A stretch of 64,000 nucleotides of DNA from Luzula sylvatica (GCA_946800325.1 OX326959.1:48118784-48182783), one strand, 5' to 3'; positions 36,105 through 48,445 are shown, counted from the first letter of the stretch. The notes: generated by a model not told the origin, from the letters alone. Numbers and translations are program-made.

Positions 36105-36519
36105 TTTCTGTGCGTGTTTCTTTTAGCTTTATTGCTCACTTTTCAAGCTTTAGATTTGATTGACTAAGAATTGTTGTTTGTTAAGTATCGAGTTAAATTA
36201 TTTGTTAGTTATATTTAATAAAACAAGGAATGAGTTAACACACAGCCTTTTATTTTCCATTAATACGTTTAAAACAAAGTACATAATTTAAATCAACAAA
36301 AACAAATAAAAAAACTCAACATGTACAACCAAGTAACAAATACCTTTTTTCAGTTTATAATTACCAGGCCAAAAAATATATTATATTGATCTTCAAAATG
36401 ATATATAAAATGGAGTAGGCAAAAACATGCCAAACAGAGTAACAAGTTGTAAAATGCAAAAATATTTGTATTGATAGTCAAAATAGTATATTAAAAAATA
36501 GTGGTCGTATTTTTCCTAT

Positions 36520-37570
36520 TTACGATAAATTACAAAAAAAATTAGGAAAACACGAAAATTCAGTATTTTGCTCATGTTATCTTCAATTTTGATATTTGTT
36601 TGAAAAATGTTATAATTGATTTTTTTAATAAATATGATAAGTGATTTTTAAGATGTTCGACTTCAATTTTTGCATTTTTGCGAAAGTTTTGAAAATAAAT
36701 AGATTTTTTGTTTGCGTTATAGTCTTCAATTACGAAGTTTTTTTAGAAAACATCAAAAGTTAGTATTTTTCTCACGTCAGACTTCAATTTTGACGTTTTT
36801 TTGAAAAATATGATAATTGATTTTTTGCAGGTGTTTTCACTTTTTGCAATTTTGCGAAATTTTTTCAAAAAAATTGAATTTTGCTTTTGTTAATCTTCGC
36901 TTCCGAAATGTTTTTTAACATGAAAACAAAATATTTCCTTGTATGGAAATCAATTTTTTTTTTTTAGAAAAATATAATAACTAAGTATTTTTGAACGAGT
37001 TAGACTTCAATTTTTGTAATTTTGCAATTTTTTGAAAATTAGGAATTTGTTTGTGTAATTCCTCAATTACAGAGTTTTTCTAGTAAACCACGAAAAAGAG
37101 TATTTTACTGGTTTTAGATATATATTTTGACATTTTTTGAAAAAATAAGAATTGTTTTGTTTTAAGGTGTTAAACTTCACTTTTGGTATTCAACCGAAAT
37201 TTTTGAGAAAAAATAAAATAAAAGTTTACTCGTGTTAGTCTTTAATTACAAATTTTTTTAAGAAAAACATGAAAATATAGTAGATTTCTCATGTTACACT
37301 TCAATTTTGACATTTTTTTTGTAAATGTGATAATTAATTTTTTTTGTGGTTTTAGACTTCATTTTTTGCACTTTTGAGAATTTTTTGAAAAAAAATTGAA
37401 ATTCGCTCGAGTTAGTCTTTGATTATGAATTTTTTTTTGGAATAACATGAAAACTTACTATTTTGGTTGTTTTAGACAACAATATTGGAATATTTAAAAC
37501 AAATACGATAATTGATTTTGTTGAAGTGTTGGACTTTATTTTTTGCATTCTTGCGAAATTTTAGAAAAAA
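36520..37570. repeat. Satellite-like tandem array, ~167-178-bp period
   Basis: The landmark 'tcttcaattacgaag' and its variants starts at 36723, 36894, 37061, 37238 and 37416, with a partial copy before. Each copy also holds 'agacttcaattttgacattt' and 'tgataattgattttt' variants. Six or so diverged monomers lie 3' of MED28. The period resembles plant centromeric-type satellites, but the array is short and in a gene-bearing region. Confidence 0.75.
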
Positions 37571-38215
37571 ATAAGTATAATAAATAGATAAAAATTTATA
37601 AAATCGATGATAGTGGGCTATGTCCCCAATTCATCCCAACTAGGATTGCCATATATTTCAATTATAACTCATGGTCACATATTCGCAATGATATATGTTT
37701 CTAGCAGATTGTATGTATTGTAGTCACCCAAAAACATTAACTTGAACATTTTCTAAATAAACTCCCAAAAGTTCAATGCTTGCGAACATATAAAATATCC
37801 TACATTTATACAACATTTATCACGAGGTGAAAACCATTTTCTCTTTCGATACTTGTTCTATCGGTATTGACCATGACTTGAAAACATTTTCCATTCAAAA
37901 AACAAAACAAAAATTACAAAAATCTTCTTAACAGAAACACGCACAATAAAATCCATTTGAACCGGTTTGTCAAAGTTTGGATGCAAAACCATATGATTCT
38001 CATATTTCACAAATGCAACTCCAAGTTTGGACCGGTTTTATCCATCGGTTTGCATATCAGCAAAAGAGTTAATGCACAGCCAAATATTAAGCTAAAACAA
38101 ACCACAAATGTATTAATTCCTACATTATCACATAAAATAAACCCCCACCAAATCTCTATTCTTCATAAAACAAAAATCTACAAGTTTCCAATACAACCCG
38201 AAACAAAATCTCGCC
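37571..38215. other. Intergenic and U1A 3' region
   Basis: A patch at 37940-38060 contains a diverged copy of 'ccggtttgt..aagtttgg' words. No supported gene; the part next to 38215 should hold the U1A 3' UTR. Confidence 0.4.
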
Positions 38216-39609
38216 CTATTTTTTCGCATAAGTAATAACCATAGCATTCTGTTGCGTAATTTTAAAATTCTGAAGGCTCTGCATGGAAACCGTAGCTTGC
38301 ATCTCGTTCTCGTATTCCACGAAAGCGATTCCGGGTTTGGCCTCCACCATTCTGACTTCCTTGAAACCGGGATATTGACAAAACAGCATCTGGAGCATCA
38401 ACGGGTTCGTTTCTTGAGGAAGATTCTGCACGAATAATATGCTGTTTGGTGGGGCCGGTGCTTCAGGTTTCACCACTTTAGGTGGCGGTACCATTGCTCC
38501 GTATCCCATTTGACCAATCTGATTTTTGTAGGGGTATTTGTGATTATTATATATTTCATAGGGGTAAATGTGATATTTTGAGATTTTGAAACTTACAGGT
38601 GGGGCGACACCATAATGAGGATAAGGATTTGAACTCATAGCGGCTTGATTTTTGTCTTGTTGCTGGTCCCCTCGCTTCTTTTTATCTACCGGTTAGAAAG
38701 AAAAAAATAACTGGTTTGGTAAATATATTTATTGTAATGGAACAAAACAAAGACAAATTGTACGAGATGACAAAAATACCCTTACCGTCTTGTTTCTTTT
38801 TTTTCTCGCGCGGAACAAAAGTACCGTCTGCTTTTGCTATTATGTCTGATTTGGTCTTTGCATATTGTATCCTCTACATGAAAATAAATACAAAAAAAAA
38901 TAAAGACAACAATATTCACTTTTGCCCCTCAAAATCCTTAATTATGATGCTTATTGTACTCTATATAAGGAAATATCTCATACATTCTAAACTCAAATTC
39001 CAAATTAACTCACTTTGTTATAATTTCTTCATTATTAAAGTTAATAGATTGAAAAAATAGAAATTAGGGCTTTGAAAGTACCATGGGCTTATCGTAAAAG
39101 GGGAAGCTTTGCATGCGTTTTATGGCTTCAGAGGCGGACTTGACATCCTCGAAAACTACCCAAGCTTGTCCTTTATGTTTTAGGGTTTTGAACGCAAGCA
39201 CCTCCATGATTTTCCCAAATTGAGAAAAGACAGCATTTAGTGATTTCTTCAGTTCTGTTCAGAAATAAAATATGAGAAATATACATTAATAATGCACAAA
39301 CAATAAAAAACTGAGCAATTCAGCAAAGCAGTAAAAAAAATTCCAAACCCTACAAAGAAGAATCAAATAGCCCGGTAAAGAAATTTCGCTCTACAGTAGG
39401 GTTTTGATTGGGGATACACAAACTTTTAATTGCAGAGTTTAATTGGAACGGTTTGAGGACCAATGCACAAAATGGAAAAGAAATTGAAGGTTGTATAGGA
39501 AAAAAATGCAACGACAAAAGATTATACCATCGATTTTGATCTTCTCATTGAGATTGTTGATGTAAATCGTCACGTTCGCCGGAATCGCCTGCTCCTCACC
39601 CTCGCCCAT
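38216..39609 (-). CDS. U1A: U1 small nuclear ribonucleoprotein A
   Basis: Five exons: 39528-39609, 39082-39254, 38786-38873, 38597-38685 and 38216-38518, 244 aa. RRM1 (about 11-95) holds IYINNL and KGQAWVVF, and the signature [21 protein letters not shown] basic linker ([20 protein letters not shown]) and a Pro-rich stretch follow. RRM2 holds [27 protein letters not shown] and PGIAFVEY, and the protein ends [26 protein letters not shown] together with LQMLFCQY favours U1A over the paralogue U2B''. It binds stem-loop II of U1 snRNA in the spliceosome, in the nucleus. Intron 4 (38519-38596, 78 nt) is in frame and stop-free. Confidence 0.93.
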
Positions 39610-39757
39610 GTCTCTCTCCGTATTTCTTCTCTTTACTTCCGACGAATGGAGATATCCAGTTCCGCTTCCGAGGTTTTGTAAGTAACCCTATATTGTCGGT
39701 CCGTATTCGAATGGTATATAAAACCCATAATCCAACAATCCAGATCCGATATTTTTA

Positions 39758-39872
39758 ACAGGTCGGGTCTAATCATATATATATCCGATATTACTACAGG
39801 CATTGCATCACCGGTCCCCAGACCTGGTTTCCGCTTATCTCGTGGGCAGTTGTCATTTTCCACTTCTCTCTC
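39758..39872. promoter_or_regulatory. Promoter-like block on the U1A 5' side, shared with SEC15 upstream
   Basis: The plus strand reads ccgatattactacaggcatt, then ..cgtgggcagttgtcattttc and cacttctctctcc. It is homologous to 43032-43150, directly upstream of SEC15. Here it lies about 150-260 bp upstream of the U1A start but points away from U1A. It is either a duplicated promoter segment or a shared repeat. Confidence 0.45.
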
Positions 39873-39879
39873 CTAGATT

Positions 39880-41345
39880 CCGGATGTGTTTGGAATTTGG
39901 ATCATGAGAAAGCTATGTTGCACGGATACGGATACGGATACGGATACGGATACGGGTATCGCAGGAATGATACACAACCCGCAAATTGAACCACGCACAC
40001 AACCCGCACTCATTAAATTTCCTTATTTAATCATCAATTTCATTAATTTCTTTCCATTTAAGTTGGTGGGGGTTGCATGCGGGGTTAAAGTAGCGGGGTG
40101 TGTAGATTTATTGCGGGTATCGTATCCGACACGATACGAATACGGCGATACGATAATTTTCAAAAAAACATAAGATATGATACGTATATTATATATAATA
40201 TTTTATTAATTTATTAATTTATTAATTATAATTTATATATTTATTATCTTTATATATTGAATATTTTACATAATATATATTAAAATTTTGTTTTTCAAAA
40301 ATATCTTCATATTAAGTAAATATTTATTATATTTAATTATATATTTATATGTATTACTCATTTATTTCGATTTCAAAATTTTATTTTTATTTTTCAAATA
40401 TATTTATATATACGTTAGAAGTATCCGACAAGTATCCGGAAGTATCCGAGAAGTATCCGTTATTATTTTGAAATAAAATATTCGGATACGTCACGTGGCG
40501 TATCCGATACGTATCCGACGAGTATCGGTATCCGATACGATACGGCTTGGTTTTTGAAGTATCCGTATAACATAGTGAGAAAGTTGTATATTTTTTGAAA
40601 ATATGGATAATGAAAATATAATTATCATGTTTGATACATCATGACATTTTATGTGACAAAATATTATATTTTCATGATGTGACACATTTTCATGAATCAT
40701 AGAAATATTATCATGAAAATATTATCATGTTTGGTAAGTGATTCTTACCAAAAAATCATGGTAATGTGATATTCTCATGTTATTTACAAAAATATCCTTT
40801 ACTTATCATATTATTTATTTTTGAAAACTTCTATGTTTATTTTTAAATCAAATATAATTAGATAATTGTAGTTATAAGTAAAATAATAATTATATTTATT
40901 TTAAGGAAAATAATATATAAATAAAATAAAATAATTATAATACAATATAATTATTAAGTAATTACGATTATGATGTAATTATTAAACAATTATAATATAA
41001 TTATTAATTATAGTATAATAATTTTAATATTATTATTAATAATAATAATAATTAAATATAATATAAATATAATTATTTTAAGAAAAATAATATATTTGGG
41101 CTCTATTTTCTCGTTCTAAATGTATAATTATAATTGATTAAATAGTTATATTTCTTATTTTTATTAATGATGCATCGTGAAATTATTGATTATTTAATTA
41201 TTCTTTAAGAAAAGGTAATGTTGTCATTTCATTCACTTTACCAAGTAATCAGTGTCAAAACAAATATAAACATATTATTTTTTCTTAAATCCAAAAAAAT
41301 AACCAAACACAAATATTATTGCAATCCAAACACACATTTCGAAAA
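39880..41345. mobile_element. Probable host element 'gtgtttgga' interrupted by a hAT insertion
   Basis: Left 'gatgtgtttggaatttgg' and, from the right, 'aatgtgtgtttggattgc' are inverted matches about 1.45 kb apart. Removing the hAT at 39913-40575 and one octamer leaves about 0.8 kb of AT-rich sequence. Terminal gtgtttgga fits PIF/Harbinger-like MITEs. The borders are approximate. Confidence 0.45.
39913..40575. mobile_element. Non-autonomous hAT element of the 'ggatacgg' family, 663 bp
   Basis: Ends ctatgttgcacggatacgga and, from the right, ctatgttatacggatacttc. Flanks are tgagaaag on both sides (39905-39912, 40576-40583), a perfect 8-bp duplication. Subterminal ggatacg/cgtatcc arrays are at both ends. 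A deletion derivative of the same family is at 12394-12522. No transposase. Confidence 0.9.
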
Positions 41346-43031
41346 AATTTCATATGTATGCAAGTTTAATAATACAATTTAGAAAAATAACACGGTGAGA
41401 AATTGTAAAAGTAGCGTATCCACTCTTCCAAATATCATGTATATTGAAAAAATGGAAATGTTCTAGAATTCCCAATATGCATCCTAATAAATTAATAATC
41501 ACCTAATTATTTAAGCTATATATAATGTTTTAAGAGAATTTATAATATGCAAAATAACATGCAATATTGGGAAGAAAATATAACCATCTCCAAAACTTAT
41601 ATGATATTAAAACACTTCGGTCTAGTGAGTATCCAATTCGCGGATATCTTTTGACACTTGAATGTTATTGAATGCTCATTTTCTTCAACTTGCGAAAATT
41701 TTGAGTTTCATATCGATTCATCTTTTAAGTCTTGAATATCATATGCCTTCATGTTCTCTTTTGACCTGTCAAGGTACATGTCTCGCACGAACCTATTAAC
41801 TATATGTCATGTAATATGTATCTAAAACACACTAAACAACTTCATTAGTAGAATGATACTATTTTGAAATGATCGCATTGTTTTCATATTATATATTTTT
41901 TGGATATTTTTATAGGAAAATTTATATCATATACTTTTGGATATAATTATATATATTTCTCCCAAATATTATATGTTATTTTGAATACTACAGATTATTT
42001 AAACATTATATTTCAAATAATAAAATGATTATCTGGGTGCATATCTGAAGTTCTATAGCAATTCCCCCAAAAAAATACATCAAGACCAGGTACGGTACTT
42101 TTTACAAATTTTCACAATAAAAAATGTTCTTTTTCAGATTTTTTGTTGACATGCAATCTTTTCAAAAGCCCAATTTGCAAGAATAACCCTATTTTTTTCA
42201 AAATTACAAAACTAACAATTCCGCCAGACCTCATGTGAAAAAGAATGATATTTCGTCAGAGGGTTTGACGAAAGTGTTTTATTTACCATGATTTTTACTC
42301 GTTAACATGAAAAAAAGAGTTAATTAAACCACTTTCGCCAAGCCTTCTGGCGAAAGAGAGAAATAATAATTTATTATTATTTTTTATAATTGTTTTTATT
42401 TTAATGTAGATTTTTTTTTTTTTTTTTGCATTTTCGTCAGTCCTGTTGGTGAAAGTACATGTACCAACATATGTTCAGTGACTTTTCTATAAGATTTTAG
42501 GGATCTCTATGTAAATTTGTCGTTACTTTTAGTTTTTACTGGTATGTCTAAATTAAATTATGTTTGTTTTGTTAAATTTGTTATTGTGTGTTGAATGAAT
42601 ATATGAAATTAGGCATGTTTATCTTGATTTTCCAATTTATTTAAATTTTCAATTAATTATATATTTATGTGAAAAATTAACATTAAAAGTTTTTTTTTCT
42701 GATGTTTAAAATTGTATAAAAATTATTTTTGTATTATTTACCTATTTGTGCATCTTTTTCATGTTTGGAAATTTGTCTGTTTAATAAGAAAATAAAAAGA
42801 TATTTTTTTTGGATAATTAGGTTAAATTTCTATGAAAATTGTCCATTTTGTAGGTCATGTTTTGTAAATTTAATTTGACTGTTTTTGATATATTTTAAAA
42901 TCATCAAAAAATATATTTAATACTTATTGTGTCTAGTTTATTCAGATCATATCTCATTCAATTTCATTTATTTTTTTATTTGTCATGATTTATTTTAGAT
43001 TCTTAATTATGTATTCTGGATACCATGTTAT
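41346..43031. other. Intergenic with three iterated short hairpins
   Basis: AT-rich. At 42251-42273, 42332-42356 and 42431-42455 lie three related stem-loops built on 'tttcgtca/tgacgaaa' and 'ctttcgcca/tggcgaaag'. No supported gene. Confidence 0.5.
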
Positions 43032-43243
43032 TACCGGGTTGGTTTTATGATCTAGGTCCGATATTATTACAGGCGTTAAAACTTATTCATTCGGATCCAG
43101 TTCCGTTTTTGTCGAGGGCAAATAAGTCATTTCCTACTTCTCTCTAGTCTCTCTACTTTCCTTCTCTTCGAACCAACTCCACCTTTTTCTCCTCTCTCTC
43201 TCTCTCTCCAATTCGATCTGACCTGTTCTTCACCCAGCCGGCG
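43032..43243 (+). promoter_or_regulatory. SEC15 proximal promoter and CT-rich leader
   Basis: Contains the block shared with 39758-39872 ('ccgatattattacaggcgtt', 'agggcaaataagtcatttcc') and then a pyrimidine-rich leader with a (tc)n run at about 43190-43208, typical of plant 5' UTRs. Confidence 0.5.
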
Positions 43244-46200
43244 ATGAGACGGCGACCGGATCAGTTAACGGCGGCTGCGCCTCTCGCCAACGGCGTCGTC
43301 ACTACTTCCGTCACTCTCGCCAACGGCGTCAACGCCCACACTTCCGACTCAGTGGATCGCCAAGACTATATGACTCTCTCAACTGCCATCTCTAATGGCG
43401 ACGATTTAGGTCCGTTTGTTCGCCGTGCGTTCACCTCAGGCCGTCCTGATTCAATACTTCATCATTTGCGCTCGTTTTCTCGCTCCCAGGAATCTGAGAT
43501 CGAAGAATTATGCAAGGCGCATTATTCTGATTTCATCAGAGCTGTTGATGATCTTAGATCTTTGCTTTCTGATGTCGATGATTTGAAGACTTCTTTGTCT
43601 GATTCGGACCGGCTTTTGTTGTCGACTGGAGCTCCACTTTTGACCACACTCGATTCGTTTCTATACGCGAAATCTTTGTCAAATAATCTGGTTCTCGCTT
43701 TAAATTCTGCAAGGCAGTGTGTGAAATTGTTGTCCGTTTGCGCTAGGGCAAATTACCATCTCGGGAATAATAATTTGTATTTGGCACTGAGGGCTGTAGA
43801 TGAGATCGATCGAGAGGTATGTAACGAGAAGGATGTGGTACCTTTGCCAGCTTTGAGAAGAATGCTGGTAAGGTACATACCAGCCATTAGAATTTACGCC
43901 GAAAAGAAGATCGCCAAGGAATTTTCTGATTGGCTAGTTCAGGTCCGTGCTGCCTCGCGACACCTTGGACAGGTGGCTATAAGCCGTGCATCAGCACAAA
44001 GGCAGAGAGACGAGGAGCTCAACTCAACTCATACTCCCTCAGACTCCTCGAATCTCTATTCCCTCGACGCTGACTCAGACCCTGACGACATCGCTGCTGC
44101 TGCCGCCTCCGCTCCCGACTCGGCTTCCGCAGCTGGGTTCGACCTCACACCTCTGTATCGGGCCCACCATATTCATTGTACGCTTGCTTTGGAAGACCGA
44201 TTCAAGAAGTATTATTTCGAGAATAGAAAGTTGCAACTCACCTCTGATTTCCAGGTACATATTGGCATTAAAAGTATGAAATATCACATACACCCCTCCA
44301 ACACATATCCTAATAGATCTAACATAATACCTTTTGGACTGTTAGGTATCATCCATGACCCCTTTTTTGGAGTCGCACCAGACATTCTTTGCTCAAATAG
44401 CCGGGTTCTTCATAATAGAAGACAGAATCCTGAGGACAGGTGGCGGCCTGGTATCGCGCGCTGACGTGGACTCCTTGTGGGACGTGGCCGTGGTCAAAAT
44501 GGTCTCCGTTTTAGAGGATCAATTCTCTCGGATGCAAACCGCCAATCATCTACTCCTCATCAAAGATTATGTCGGCCTCTTAGGTAATATCATCATCAAA
44601 AGAAAATTCATAATATCAAAATTGCCCCTCTAAAGCTAAAAAATATCAAATTTACAAACCAGGTACGACTCTGAGGCGGTACGGGTATGCAGTGGGCCCA
44701 CTAATGGATGTGTTATCCAAACACCGCGACAAATACCACGACCTTTTACTAACCGACTGCAGACGCCAGGTGTCAGAATCTCTGCAATCCGACAAATTCG
44801 AACAAATGCTAATGAAAAAAGAATACGAGTACTCCATGAACGTAATCGCTTTCCAAATCCAGACCTCAGACATAATGCCAGCTTTCCCTTACGTTGCCCC
44901 CTTCTCGTCAACCGTGCCGGATATTTGCAGAATAGTCCGTTCCTTTATCGAAGACTCTGTTAGCTTCCTTTCCCACGGGGGCCAAATCGAAATTTTCCCA
45001 ACTGTGAAAAAGTACTTGGATCGATTACTTCTAGAAGTGGTAGACGGTTCGATTCTCAAATTGGTCGAGTCTGGTTCATTGGGTTGGTCACAAGCCATGC
45101 AAGTGGCGGCGAACATGTCAGTGATGGAGCGAGCTTGTGAATTCTTCACGTTTCGAGCTGCGCAGGTTTCAGGAGTGAGGAGATATGGAGGGGGAAGCGG
45201 CCACGCGATTGGTCGCAGGGATTTTGCGTTGAAGAGATCGAGAGATGGGATTGAGAAACAATTGGTGAAGTTATTGTGTGCTAAGATTGATGATTTTATG
45301 ACCAATGCGGACTCGATTAATTGGATGGCCGATGATTTTCTGCCTGGGAGTGGGATCGAGAATGGCAATGATTATGCTAATGAGGTCTTGATTTTCCTCG
45401 AGACTTTGAAACCCATGGCTCAACAGGTTGGTATTCTTTTTACTGTTTTGATTTGTAGTTAGTTGTAAAATTGAGGGTTAATTTGGGGTAATGTGGTTAA
45501 TTTGGTACTTAATTTCAATTTAAACTGTCAAATACAGCTTGATCTGAATAATTGAGGTTAATTTAGATGAGATGAGGTTAATTTGATGCTTAATTGCACA
45601 TATTGAGAGTTAAAATGAGGTCAGTGTGATGCTAAATTGCATATTTTTTAGTTCAATTGAGGTTAATTTGATGCTAAATAGGTTCAAATTGTGGTTTATT
45701 GGATTCTTAATTGCACATTTATTAGTTAAAGAGCTGTAAATATGATGCTTAATTGCGCATCTGAAAGTTAAGTTGAGGGTTAGTTGGATGCTTAATTGAA
45801 CATTTGATAGTCAGATTGAGGTTAATTTGATGCTTGGTTATGCATTTTGATAGTCAAATTGAGGTTAATATGATGCTTGATTGCATATTTTGAGAGTCAA
45901 ATTGAGGTTAATTTAATGCTTAATTGGATAATTCAAGGCTTAATTACACATTTGAGAGTCAAATTGATGGTTAATTACTCAAAATAAGACTAATTCGATA
46001 CTAAATTGATCAATTTGGGGCATAATTACAGGTACTCCCGTTACCGGTTCTACAAAGGGTTCTCTATGCAGTTCTTCTCCATGTCTCGAACCGAGTAATT
46101 GGACTGTTCCTAAGCGACACGTGCAAGAGATTCAACATAAACTCAGTACTAGGAATCGATTCAGACTTGCGACTCTTCGAAACTTTCGCCGAAGATTTGG

Positions 46201-46511
46201 ACTCTTTATTCGCGGATGACACCGAGTTAATAACGAACGGTCAGGATCCGAAGAGCGCGCTTCACGAGGCACGCCAGCTCGTCAATTTGCTGACGAGTAG
46301 TAATCCCGAGAATTTCTTGAATCCGGTGATCAGAGAGAGGAGTTATAACAAGTTGGATTATAAGAAAGTGGTCTCGATTTGTGAAAAGTTCAGGGATAAT
46401 TCTGATAGATTGTTCGGTACGTTCGGTACGAGGAGAGCTGCTGAGAGGAATAACGTGAGCAAGAAGAAACAACTCGATATTTTGGTTAAGCGGCTCAGGG
46501 ATGCAAGCTAG
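43244..46511 (+). CDS. SEC15: Exocyst complex component SEC15
   Basis: Exons 43244-44254, 44346-44583, 44663-45426 and 46032-46511 give 830 aa. Donors GTACAT, GTAATA and GTTGGT and acceptors tgttag, aaccag and ttacag join in phase. N-terminal blocks include GDDLGPFVRRAF and ESEIEELCKAHYSDFIRAVD. The middle has GFDLTPLYRAHHIHCTLALE and, across the first splice, LQLTSDFQ|VSSMTPFLESHQ. The C-terminal Sec15 domain has RMQTANHLLLIKDYVGLLG, KEYEYSMNV and NPVIRERSYNKLDYKKV, ending VKRLRDAS. SEC15 is the exocyst subunit that links secretory vesicles to Rab GTPases for tethering at the plasma membrane. An acidic/Ala-rich insert (DSDPDDIAAAAASAPDS) precedes GFDLTP. Intron 3 contains a degenerate minisatellite. 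Confidence 0.95.
45463..46010. repeat. Degenerate minisatellite in SEC15 intron 3
   Basis: About ten variants of 'gaggttaatttgatgcttaa' + 'ttgcatattttgagagtcaa' at roughly 45-60-bp spacing fill the 605-bp intron. Confidence 0.75.
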
Positions 46512-48034
46512 AGAGAGAAACGGTGGTCCTCTCTCTTTCTCTCTCTTTCGCTATACGGTGCTTGTTTATTTGTTGTAATTTGTGATTTATTCAGGGTGGG
46601 TCATGTAATTTTGTGTTGTTTATAGATTAGACTTTTCGAAGTGCGTGCGTGATCGTGTTGTTATTTATTCTTTCATTTTAACGTCGGATTTAAATTATTA
46701 CGATAGCTCAGTATATTCATGTATTTGCACGTTGTCAATATTTGCGGGCTATCGCTTTCCACTTTTAAGTCTTGTGCAAACGTTTCTTTGTTCTCGATAG
46801 AGATTGGTTTCGTCTTGGTGTTCTGCATGACAATAATTTCTTAAAGAGTTATCCAGGACCATTAAGAGTTATTTTCACTCATCTTTCATCAATATTCCCA
46901 TTCCAAATGATATTATTCTAGTTAAAACAAAATTAGCCAAGGACAAAAATTGTGTACTGCATGGATGTGTATGATATATATTTTTATTTTTATTGAATTT
47001 TGTGCACATTTATACGGATCATAAATCAATACCAACAAACATTTTTAATGAATCCAGCGCATTCGAAAACATTGGCCGGCTCTCATCCGGGTTTTATATC
47101 TTATTTAGATGTTATGATAAATTTTTAGGCGTTATATATTACCTATGATATACTTTTGTTTGTTATATTTTTTTAGATGTATCGTATATATTTCAGATGT
47201 GATATTTTTTTAAATACAAATACATGTTATACATTTTTAAATATATAATATATTTTTATGTATGTATGATATCCATTTTAAGATAAAGTTTTTTACATGA
47301 CCGGATTTATATATTTTTGTATAACTGTTCCTACTTTTTATGGCGTGCTTTTGGAGTGCTCAAATGCAGTCAAAATTTGACAAATTCGGTCGAAATTAGT
47401 AAAAATCCAACTCTCACGTGTCGTGTTTTTATTTATGACGAGTATATAGAATACATTAGTCGATCCCATTAATTAAGTAGTTTAAGTGCTCATAATTAAG
47501 ACTTGCTAATTTATTAATCGGATATATAGTTAAAATTTGTGCTGTATAGTTTTTTTTGACAGAAAAGCAAACACGATACGCGCTCGATCCAATCTCTTTT
47601 TGTATTAAAAGAAAAATAAAATGTTTGTTGCATACTATAAAACGTCTGCCTCTAATTCAAATAATGAAATTGAAACACACAAAGAGGCCATCAACAGTCG
47701 ACTTTCCACTTGTGAAATAAATCTAGATTGGATGCTAATAAAAGTCCTTGCATCCTAGTTTTTCTTTGGAAAATTCGACTATTTCGTTCTCGCCATTATC
47801 GTCCAAATTTCTGGTGTATTAACCAACCAAATTCACATATTTCAAGTTGAGAGATATGTCTTATGCATTAACATTGCTCTAAAAATCGGTTTGAATCGTC
47901 CATTGTTGAGTTTCTACTCGGTACTTGGTTCATTACCACATGATTAATACCTAATCGATGGGTTAATCAGTCATTTGGTTTTAATCTAGTTTTGGATGAT
48001 TTGGGACGATTTCGACACTAAATCTATTTTAATT
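46512..48034. other. Intergenic, SEC15 3' side
   Basis: A CT-rich 3' UTR-like start (46520-46550), then AT-rich sequence with Tyr/Phe-coding low-complexity words ('gatatatttttttaga' variants at about 47130-47280). No supported gene. Confidence 0.5.
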
Positions 48035-48110
48035 GGGTTCGAGTCTCATTGATATCAATGGATGGAGGACCACCGAACCTTCTCCATTTACTCGTAATTT
48101 TTGAAATCTA
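48035..48110 (+). repeat. SINE-like copy
   Basis: Reads gggttcgagtctcattgata (a good B-box match, GGTTCGAGTCT), then 'tcaatggatggaggaccacc' and 'cttctccatttactcg'. Best-preserved of the four copies. Confidence 0.5.
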
Positions 48111-48445
48111 TTTGAATTGAACTTTGGATGTATATTTTGTTTATATTAATTGATTTGATAAATTTTGGAATTTTAATACATTTTAAATTGAATATTGTTA
48201 AATATTGAATGTTCATCATGTTGTATTTTGGAATAATTTTAGACTTTTCAGTATAAATAAGTTGTATAAATATTATTTCAGATACTACATATTTTTAGTA
48301 GAAATAAATAAATAAATATCGATTAAACATCGATTTGATTCCGATTAATAATTAAGTCTACTCGCTGACCAGCACCTCACCCCTCGAGTATCCATCAGCG
48401 ATTTGCATCAACATAAGATGAATATTGTGTTTACAGATATATGAT

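Noticed and set aside
38216..39609. Assignment of the RRM gene to U2B''
   Set aside because: The blocks [22 protein letters not shown] and [16 protein letters not shown] fit plant U1A better than U2B''.
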